A stretch of DNA of 64,000 bases, taken from contig NZ_NVQE01000023.1 in NCBI RefSeq assembly GCF_002591975.1, positions 1 to 64,000 on the forward strand, in the 5' to 3' direction. The notes beneath the pieces were generated by a model. That model was not told the DNA's origin and ran no database searches. It saw nothing but the letters and a program-made list of their open reading frames with translations. Source of the stretch: Mycobacterium neglectum (GTDB lineage: Bacteria; Actinomycetota; Actinomycetes; Mycobacteriales; Mycobacteriaceae). The stretch's first letter is position 1; every line of letters starts with the position of its first letter. Made by a program: the position numbers and the translations under genes. Below, in pieces: positions 58,060-64,000 of the stretch.

Positions 58060-58851
58060 GTGACTGAGGATTTGCGGGTCGATACCGCTCTTGTCCGTCA
58101 GTCCGGCGGCAAGTTGGAAACGATCGCGGGATTGATCCCGGAGCCGCCCGCTACGTTCAGCCCCACGGGCACCGATGCTCTTTCGACGGCGATCGCCGGC
58201 AGGGTGGCCGAGGTGGTCGATCCGGTGATTGCTCAGATGCCGATCACCAAAGAAGAGCTCACCCGCTTTTCCCAGAACGTCATGCGGGCCGCGGACAGCT
58301 ACGACGGCACAGACCGGCAGATCGCCGAGGAGATCCTCAAGCGTCTGGGTCTGTTCGAGGATGCGGTGGGTGGTGGCGGCGGTAGCCCAGCAGGCGGCAC
58401 CGGAAGCGCGGCCGGATCGCCGGGCTCCACAGCGGCAGGCTCCCCGGCGGCGGGCGGAGGCCAATCCGATCAGATGGGCCAGCTGATGCAGATGCCGATG
58501 CAGATGGCTCAGCAGGCCGCGCAGATCCCGATGCAATTGGCAAGCATGGCTGCGGCGATCCCGCAGGCGATGATGCAGGGCGTGCAGAGCGCCGTGCAGC
58601 AGGCGAGTCAGCTAGCGGAATCTGGCGAGGGCGGGGACACGCTCTTCGGCGATGACGAGCGGACGCCGGAAGAGGATCGTGAGGAGGGGCCCGAGGACAA
58701 GCCGGAGCAGCAGCCCGAAGCCGCGCCGGGCAATTCAGGTGGCGAGCGGGTGCCCGACGTTGGTCCGCAAGAATCTGCACCGGCGGCGCCGGCTGCGCCA
58801 AAGCCCGCTCCGACACGTCCGGCTGAGTCGGGGCCGGAGATCGCGCTGTGA
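58060..58851 (+). CDS. EspJ-like ESX-1 associated protein
   Basis: The 263-residue protein has an N-terminal helical domain (about residues 1-95: DLRVDTALVRQSGGKLETIAG..., TFSPTGTDALSTAI..., ELTRFSQNVMRAADSYDGTDRQIAEEI) like EspJ and the EspC family. It carries YDGTD, matching the YxxxD/E ESX export signal. A Gly-rich linker, a Met/Gln-rich segment (QMGQLMQMPMQMAQQAAQ) and an acidic Pro-rich tail follow. EspJ-EspK-like genes neighbour each other in ESX-1. Start GTG 58060 has GGGGAG 5 nt upstream; GTG 58054 and TTG 58042 are in frame. Its stop overlaps the next start (GTGA). Confidence 0.78.
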   Translation: MTEDLRVDTALVRQSGGKLETIAGLIPEPPATFSPTGTDALSTAIAGRVAEVVDPVIAQMPITKEELTRFSQNVMRAADSYDGTDRQIAEEILKRLGLFEDAVGGGGGSPAGGTGSAAGSPGSTAAGSPAAGGGQSDQMGQLMQMPMQMAQQAAQIPMQLASMAAAIPQAMMQGVQSAVQQASQLAESGEGGDTLFGDDERTPEEDREEGPEDKPEQQPEAAPGNSGGERVPDVGPQESAPAAPAAPKPAPTRPAESGPEIAL

Positions 58852-59978
58852 GTTTTCAGCCGCCCGGTGGTCCACCGATTCCACCTCCGCCTGGCGGTCC
58901 ACCGCCTCCTCCACCCGGGAATCCGTATCCGCCGCAAGGCTATCCGGGGCCGCAGCAGCCATGGGCCGCCAGCCCACCCCAGAAGAAGCGGGGTGGCGGC
59001 TGGAAGTGGGGACTCGGAGCGCTCGCTGTTCTCGTAGTCATCGGAGTGACTGCGGCAGTGACGATCTCGGTCACGAAGGATGGCAGCGCTGGCGCTGATG
59101 GCGATCCATCGCCAACGGGTGAAACCTTCGGATTAGCGAGCGCCGACGACAGAGGCCCTGCGAACATCATCACGGAGGATCCCAGTTGCGCGGCATGGGG
59201 GCCGATCAACGACACATTCGTGGCTATCCAGCGCAAGGGTTGGCACGAGCGCGACGCGGCTGTTCCTGCGTCTGAGTGGAACTCAACGCAGCGCGCACAG
59301 TACGAAGAGGTCCAAAAGGCTGCGGTTGCGGCTGCAGATCAAACGGTGGCGCTCGCGAAGCTCACACCACACCGCGTCATGCGCGAGCTCTACGAACAGT
59401 TCATCGCATACGCACGCGCATACAGCGAAGCGATTGCGACATACGTGCCTGATGATGACTATCTTGCCGGGGTTTTCATGGGGGCAACTGCAAGCCTCGT
59501 GTACACCTGCGCCGCAATAACCTATGGGTCCGCTCAAGCGCGCGGCCCGCTAATCCCTGCCCCCGCATCACCATCAGAAATCTCGCCCCTCAGCGATCCC
59601 GCCAATCCTCTGCGGTTCCTAGAATCGGCCGATAGTACTTGTGCCGAGTGGGACCGGCTGACTGACAAATTCGAGGCAGAGACGGCCGAGTGGCAAGCGA
59701 TCGATTCTGCAATCTCCGCTACTGATTGGACTCCTCAACAACAAGCCGTGGTGGACGCTGTCATCCCTGTAATGGAAAGCCAAGCCGACGCCATCGAAAA
59801 GGTAGGACTATCCAGTTCGAACCCCGTTGTTCAGGACTTCGCAGCTCTTTCCGCGCAATATCGTCGGGCGTACTCTCTGGCGTTGCCCACTTATACCTCT
59901 GCGGATGCGTATTTATCGGGTACGTCTGGCCGTCTGACGTCGCTGATCTACCAAGCGTGCAAAGCGGCTGGGGCGTAA
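58848..59978 (+). CDS. Membrane protein with duplicated Cys-bounded ectodomain
   Basis: The 376-residue protein has a Pro/Gly-rich cytosolic N-terminus (PPGGPPIPPPPGGPPPPPPG), a transmembrane helix (about residues 51-72, WGLGALAVLVVIGVTAAVTISV) and an ectodomain of two repeats of about 110 residues. Each has a first Cys (SCAAW; TCAEW), then W...Q...V...QA..., QYRRAYS-like and YL(A/S)G segments, and a second Cys (YTCAA; YQACKA). The N-terminus is of the PPG-rich type of mycobacterial signalling/secretion proteins. Function unknown. It overlaps the EspJ-like gene by 4 bp and is 2 bp before the EspK-like gene. Confidence 0.72.
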   Translation: MSFQPPGGPPIPPPPGGPPPPPPGNPYPPQGYPGPQQPWAASPPQKKRGGGWKWGLGALAVLVVIGVTAAVTISVTKDGSAGADGDPSPTGETFGLASADDRGPANIITEDPSCAAWGPINDTFVAIQRKGWHERDAAVPASEWNSTQRAQYEEVQKAAVAAADQTVALAKLTPHRVMRELYEQFIAYARAYSEAIATYVPDDDYLAGVFMGATASLVYTCAAITYGSAQARGPLIPAPASPSEISPLSDPANPLRFLESADSTCAEWDRLTDKFEAETAEWQAIDSAISATDWTPQQQAVVDAVIPVMESQADAIEKVGLSSSNPVVQDFAALSAQYRRAYSLALPTYTSADAYLSGTSGRLTSLIYQACKAAGA

Positions 59979-59980
59979 CC

Positions 59981-62194
59981 ATGGGCCTTGGTAAGCCGTC
60001 TGATCCCTATGGCATGACGAATCCTCCGGCATGGCCAGATGTCGACGAAGATGTGCTACGCAGCTACGGGGATGCCTTCAGTACAGTCTCGAAGACCGTA
60101 AGCACTCAACTTGGGAGTGCGCAACAGCAGCGTACGCAAATGTTCGGTGGTGTCGGCCTCTGGGCGGGTGGGGGTGCACGCGCGGCATCGGGCGCTCTTG
60201 ATCGACGGATAGCTGATCTCGAGACGGTCGCGCAGAAGCTCAATGACTCCGCCGCGCTTTTCCATACCAGCGCTGCCGAAGTAGGCAAGGCCAAGCAAGA
60301 GATTGTCGACCTCGTTGAGGCAGCGAATCAGGCGATCCAGAATGTACTGAGCAACAAGAAGATCCCCGAGGACATCAAGGATTCTGCGATTCGCGAGTTT
60401 GTAGATCGGATGCGCGCCGAGTTGATCGGCATTGTTTCACTCGCAGGTTCCCGCATTTCGGGTAAACCGGCTGTGCTGCCTGAGATTCCGAAGCCGTCAG
60501 ATGCCGAAGCTTTGTGGTTTGGTCCGAACGCGCCGCGGAATGCGCCCCAACAACCGATGCCGAACACTGTCGGTCCGCTGAGCAATGAGCCCCCGAACGC
60601 TCCACCCCTTACTCCGCAACTTGGTGAAGTGGCGCTGCCGGACAACTCAAGCTCGTACGATCGTGATCCGATCGAATCACCCGAAACTGTCCCTGCTTCG
60701 CCGCCGCCCGAATCAGCGCCGGAACCGCCCCCGTCAAATTTGCCTGGTCGAGACCCAGTCCAATCGCCAACTTCCCCTACGCCGCCTTCGTCTCGTCCCG
60801 CCGAGGCACCGCCAGTCCCACCAGGCAGACCCGGTCTCCCTGGAATGCCCGGCGCGCCAAGTGCTCCCAGTGCGCCGACGTCCCCGAGCCCGAGTTCGCC
60901 ATCAAGCCCGCTGTCGAGCCCGTCAGCGCCATCCGCGCCGAGCGCGCCAACCGCACCCAGTACTGCGAGCGCCGCACCTTCTACCCCGGCCCAAGGGCTG
61001 ACCGAGTTCCAGCGCTCCATGGCCGAGGCCGCGGCCAAGGCTGCCCAAACACCCATTCAGCCAACGCAGCCGTCCGTGCCGATGAACTCGGTTCCGATCG
61101 CGCAACCCCTCGCTCCGCCAGTTCCCCCCGACGCCCCCGCGCCCGCGACGCCGGCCCAAACCCCTTCTACCGCAGGGCCGACAGGCGATTCCGCAGCGCC
61201 CGTCGCACCCACACCCGCGCCGGGCACCGGCGCTCCAGCCGCACCTCCAGTGCAACTCGGCCCCCCAGCGACGCCACCACCCGCCGCACCCGTCGCATCT
61301 CCCGGCCCCGTCGGATCGGGCATTCCACCCGCGACCGCAGCCCCCGGCTCCGGCGCCGTAGGTGCTGCGCCCGTTCCGGTTTCGGCCGCCCGCGCCCATC
61401 GTGAGGCCGCCGCTGTAGCCGCAACAGCCGGTGCCCTACGCCGTCGCTCGACCGGCAAAGATCCCGCGATGCTCGCCCAGCGCATCGCCGCCGCCCTCAA
61501 CGCCGGCATCATCGACGTCGGCTTCTACTGGCTCACCGGATTGATGAAGGACGGCACGATCGTCGTCGCCAACAACTACGGCCTCGGCTACATCCCCGAG
61601 GGTGTGAACCTGCCCGAGAACATCAGACTGGCCACCGCCGACGAGAGCATCTCCGCCACCGTCCGCGGTACCTGGGCGACGTATCCCATACTCGCGCTTC
61701 ATGGTTGGGCCCAGCACCACGACACCGATCTGCGCGCGGTCATCGCCACCGAGGACCAGTTCAAGGGATTCGACCCCGGCGCAGCCAGGCTCGTTCTACA
61801 CCCCGACGACATCCCTGACGACGGGACCATGGCGGGCCGCCACCGCCTACAGGTGATCGCCCCCGATGCCGCGACAAAACTGGCCGCAGTCGGTAGCACA
61901 GGTCTGTCCGAACTCTTGCCTCCGCCGCCAACTGATGCCAACCCGCCCGAGGACCGGCGTTCGAACCTGTGGTTCGAGGTCTTCCGACCACTCTTGAGCA
62001 ACGTGCCCGACCGCGCGGAAGTCCAGCTCGCGAACTTCGTGACTTACGCCGACCATGCACAGGAGCTGGCTCTGTACCGCGCACACACCGCGGTCGACCC
62101 TGCTGATCAGCGTGCAGCGATCGCCGATTGGATTTACTGGCAGCACCTGAGCGTGCTGATGTCCGACGCCATCTCCAGTGAGGCCACCGTATGA
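59981..62194 (+). CDS. EspK-like ESX-1 associated protein
   Basis: The 737-residue protein has three parts. The helical N-terminal domain (about 1-200) has VDEDVLRSYGDAFSTVSKTVSTQLG and GLWAGGGARAASGALDRRIADLE. A Pro/Ser/Ala-rich linker runs to about 480. The C-terminal domain (about 490-737) has LRRRSTGKDPAMLAQRIAAALN, GFYWLTGLMKDGTIVVANNYGLGYIP, WATYPILALHGWAQHHD and ERRSNLWFEVFRPLL-type segments, matching M. tuberculosis EspK (Rv3879c) as I remember it. EspK chaperones EspB. Start ATG 59981 follows the previous stop by 2 bp. Its stop is overlapped by the next start (ATGA). Confidence 0.82.
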   Translation: MGLGKPSDPYGMTNPPAWPDVDEDVLRSYGDAFSTVSKTVSTQLGSAQQQRTQMFGGVGLWAGGGARAASGALDRRIADLETVAQKLNDSAALFHTSAAEVGKAKQEIVDLVEAANQAIQNVLSNKKIPEDIKDSAIREFVDRMRAELIGIVSLAGSRISGKPAVLPEIPKPSDAEALWFGPNAPRNAPQQPMPNTVGPLSNEPPNAPPLTPQLGEVALPDNSSSYDRDPIESPETVPASPPPESAPEPPPSNLPGRDPVQSPTSPTPPSSRPAEAPPVPPGRPGLPGMPGAPSAPSAPTSPSPSSPSSPLSSPSAPSAPSAPTAPSTASAAPSTPAQGLTEFQRSMAEAAAKAAQTPIQPTQPSVPMNSVPIAQPLAPPVPPDAPAPATPAQTPSTAGPTGDSAAPVAPTPAPGTGAPAAPPVQLGPPATPPPAAPVASPGPVGSGIPPATAAPGSGAVGAAPVPVSAARAHREAAAVAATAGALRRRSTGKDPAMLAQRIAAALNAGIIDVGFYWLTGLMKDGTIVVANNYGLGYIPEGVNLPENIRLATADESISATVRGTWATYPILALHGWAQHHDTDLRAVIATEDQFKGFDPGAARLVLHPDDIPDDGTMAGRHRLQVIAPDAATKLAAVGSTGLSELLPPPPTDANPPEDRRSNLWFEVFRPLLSNVPDRAEVQLANFVTYADHAQELALYRAHTAVDPADQRAAIADWIYWQHLSVLMSDAISSEATV

Positions 62195-63384
62195 CCATGA
62201 CCGCCATCGACGCATTCTTGACTTCGTGGTCGCACACGCGGCGCGCATTCGGAGAGGGCGCGCCCGTAGGCGGCGCGCAGTATGACAACAGCGGCAGCCT
62301 CCGCCAGGTGGTGGCCAGCCTCGAAACGGCTGCGCCCGGACCGCAGTGGTCCGGTTCCGCCGCCACCAGCTACGACGAAGCCAATGCCAAGCAGCGCCGA
62401 ATGATTGGACACCTCGCGACGCTCGACCAGCGCCTAGCCTCTGAGATCGATCTGTCCGCGCAAGTTGTCGAATCCGGTCGGCGCGATCTCGAAGCCGTTC
62501 GGCAACGGGTTATCGCTGCGGCCGCCGCAGTACCCGAGATCGAAGCGGGTGAACGTATGATGATTGCGATCGCCCAGACAGGCCTGGCGCAGCTTCAAGA
62601 GATCGTCCAGCGATCCGACACCGAATCCAATGCGATCGGCGAGAGAATCCGCCGCCTCGGCGAGGAATACCAAGCGTTGGAGAACCACCGACTCGACAGC
62701 ACGACCGGTTCCAACGAACTCCCGGTCTTCCACGGCGTCGACTACAAATTGGATACTCCCGAGGAGCCCCCGCCATTCGTTCCGGGTCACCCAATCGATC
62801 CCGCGAATCCGTTCATCGGCGATCAACGGTTCGGCTACTGGGAACGTGTGATCGCGCCGCCCCACACCGGGCTAACACCCCCGCCGTTGACCCGCCGGTA
62901 CCACCCGTTCCCCGAAGGGACGCCGCTGAAGACAGGCGGGACGACAGGCTGGTACACGCCAGGCAAAAATTGGGTCGCTGACGCACCCTATGCGCAGTAC
63001 CAGGAGCAGTACCGATTTCGGATTGCGGGCCGCGAAGCAACGGCGTACACGCGGATGGTTCACGAGGACGGGCGCTGGCAGCAGGAGCGCTGGGTTCAGA
63101 ACGTCTATGAGTACCAACGGAACACCCAGACGCTCTTCGGCGGAGAGGTATCCGTGAAGGGCAAGGACGGTGACCTTGCAGGGCTGCTGTCGCCCCCGCA
63201 CATCGACTACGAGTGGAAGCCCATCGGGCTGAACGAGATCGCGACGTTGACGGCACGGAACACGGCCACGACCTACTACCTTCCCGATGGCTGCGGAGGG
63301 CAGTTCACCTATCAGGGCGGCGTTCCGTTGGGTGGTATGAGCGGTCTCCCCCCTGCACCGCCGGTGATGACGAGACCACGGTGA
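62191..63384 (+). CDS. EspA/EspE-like ESX substrate candidate with unknown C-terminal domain
   Basis: The 397-residue protein has an N-terminal helical hairpin (about 1-170) with QWSGSAATSYDEANAKQRRMIGHLATLDQRLASEIDLSAQVVESGRRDLEAVRQRV, the W-x-G turn and EspA/EspE family spacing. From about residue 185 it turns to a Pro-rich linker. A C-terminal domain with aromatic and charged repeats follows (RRYHPFPEGTPLKTGGTTGWYTPGKNWV, EQYRFRIAGREATAYTRMVHEDGRWQQERWVQNVYEYQRNTQTLFGG), which I cannot assign. It could be an effector or toxin-type domain. Start ATG 62191 overlaps the EspK-like stop; ATG 62197 is in frame. Its stop is overlapped by the next gene. Confidence 0.7.
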   Translation: MTMTAIDAFLTSWSHTRRAFGEGAPVGGAQYDNSGSLRQVVASLETAAPGPQWSGSAATSYDEANAKQRRMIGHLATLDQRLASEIDLSAQVVESGRRDLEAVRQRVIAAAAAVPEIEAGERMMIAIAQTGLAQLQEIVQRSDTESNAIGERIRRLGEEYQALENHRLDSTTGSNELPVFHGVDYKLDTPEEPPPFVPGHPIDPANPFIGDQRFGYWERVIAPPHTGLTPPPLTRRYHPFPEGTPLKTGGTTGWYTPGKNWVADAPYAQYQEQYRFRIAGREATAYTRMVHEDGRWQQERWVQNVYEYQRNTQTLFGGEVSVKGKDGDLAGLLSPPHIDYEWKPIGLNEIATLTARNTATTYYLPDGCGGQFTYQGGVPLGGMSGLPPAPPVMTRPR

Positions 63385-63818
63385 CACGAGGCAAGCTGCT
63401 CATTGCAGTGGGCATGGTAGCGGCCGTCGCCGTCGCCGTTCTTGTAGCGCTCGTCATCTCGAAACGTCCCTCAGATTGCGACACCGTGCGATCGATGATT
63501 GCCCATAACAACGCCTTCAACGAGCACGTCGAATCTGCCACCTCCAGTGGTATACAAACGACCAACGAGGAGGTCCGGGCCTGGGCGTCGCAATTGCACC
63601 ATCTGGCAGAACAAGTCCGAGATCCGGCGCTTGCCGAACCCGCTGGCAATCTGGCGAACCTGGCTGACCAGGCGGTGGCATTTTCTGAGCGGTTCCTCGC
63701 AGACGAGGCCGCTGCCGACCACACTTCTCCCCCTCCGTCTTACATTCGGGATTACTCGCAGTTGGGTAAGGACTTCGACACCACCTTGGCGACGCTTGAC
63801 CAGAAATGTCCCGCCTGA
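63381..63818 (+). CDS. Small membrane-anchored Cys-bounded protein
   Basis: The 145-residue protein has one N-terminal transmembrane helix (LLIAVGMVAAVAVAVLVALVIS) and an outside domain that starts at DCDTV and ends at QKCPA. It is all-helical between, with QLHHLAEQVRDPALAEPAGNLANLADQAVAF. The Cys-to-Cys layout resembles one unit of the duplicated ectodomain protein at 58848. Start GTG 63381 overlaps the previous stop (GTGA). It is the last of the coupled cluster. Confidence 0.68.
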   Translation: MTRGKLLIAVGMVAAVAVAVLVALVISKRPSDCDTVRSMIAHNNAFNEHVESATSSGIQTTNEEVRAWASQLHHLAEQVRDPALAEPAGNLANLADQAVAFSERFLADEAAADHTSPPPSYIRDYSQLGKDFDTTLATLDQKCPA

Positions 63819-63927
63819 CCTCGCCTATGCCCTATGAGCACGGGATCGGCGGGGCGAGGGCGACGACCATTTAGCCCACGTCCGAAGAACTGCAAATGTC
63901 GCGCCGCAGACGCGGGATAATGAGTTC
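63819..63927. other. Spacer with inverted repeat after the ESX-associated operon
   Basis: No gene is seen in these 109 bp. CCTCGCC near 63820 pairs with GGCGAGG near 63855, a possible terminator. Confidence 0.4.
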
Positions 63928-64000
63928 GTGACCACTTCCATCTCAGCTGTTGCGGCGTCGCAGCCAGAACGACTGGTCACCGCAGCCGCCGAGGTAGGCA
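63928..64000 (+). CDS. Start of an EspA/EspE-region-type protein (cut by window edge)
   Basis: GTG 63928 opens a frame running to the edge: TTSISAVAASQPERLVTAA and on, 24 residues, helical and Ala-rich. It resembles the N-termini of EspA/EspE-like ESX substrates. The gene continues beyond the window, so the family is a guess. It is 109 bp after the preceding operon. Confidence 0.5.
   Translation, partial: MTTSISAVAASQPERLVTAAAEVG

Overview
The window looks like chromosomal DNA of a rapidly growing mycobacterium (Mycolicibacterium type). It is GC-rich with strong G/C at third codon positions. It carries mycobacterial hallmarks: a Dps with the exact spacing of mycobacterial Dps1, PncA, treS-mak, a PknH-type kinase, EspJ/EspK-like ESX-1 associated proteins, CYP138-type P450s, mycobacterial LexA boxes and a KstR-type operator. 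From memory, the order TetR - cyp138 - msrA - SnoaL protein - epimerase - DUF427 - AlkA-like follows M. tuberculosis Rv0135c to Rv0142 in reverse orientation. FadE1-like and treS-mak fall where Rv0131c and Rv0126-Rv0127 would. Blocks at about 5.8-20.7 kb, 28-41 kb and 44-54 kb look like insertions into that backbone.

Layout. 0-4.3 kb: IS30-type transposase tail, bicupin, aquaporin, then an acyltransferase and a CDP-alcohol phosphotransferase that share an N-terminal leader, then Dps. 4.4-8.8 kb: AlkA-like glycosylase, DUF427, SRPBCC, FAD oxidase, small crotonase, DUF4262. 8.9-14.5 kb: envelope signalling block of three lipoproteins, a PknH-like kinase and an Rv3863-like FHA protein. 14.5-20.7 kb: methyltransferase, amidohydrolase, truncated ECF41 sigma factor, SDR, large LuxR regulator. 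20.7-28.3 kb: epimerase/SnoaL pair behind a KstR-type box, frameshifted msrB with intact msrA, two tandem P450s with divergent TetR and duplicated operators, second TetR. 28.3-36.2 kb: methyltransferase, then a complete aerobic benzoyl-CoA (box) operon, boxB-boxC-benzoate-CoA ligase-reductase-ferredoxin, with a divergent PaaX-family regulator. The usual BoxA is replaced by two separate electron carriers.

36-45 kb: three-gene glycosyltransferase/methyltransferase/toroid operon, DUF3224, two flavin/F420 split-barrel proteins, a small SOS-box gene pair, secreted peptide, acyl-CoA dehydrogenase, zinc alcohol dehydrogenase. 45.3-49.6 kb: four translationally coupled membrane/cupredoxin genes followed by pncA. 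49.6-57.1 kb: crotonase, glycogen debranching enzyme, small proteins, maltokinase and trehalose synthase (alpha-glucan/trehalose cycle). 57.2-64 kb: an ESX-1 associated cluster (Rv3863 C-terminal-like, EspJ-like, membrane protein with a duplicated ectodomain, EspK-like, EspA/EspE-like, small membrane protein), running off the right edge.

I saw no tRNA, rRNA or CRISPR array. Family assignments come from motifs and memory without database searches; M. tuberculosis locus names are recalled comparisons.
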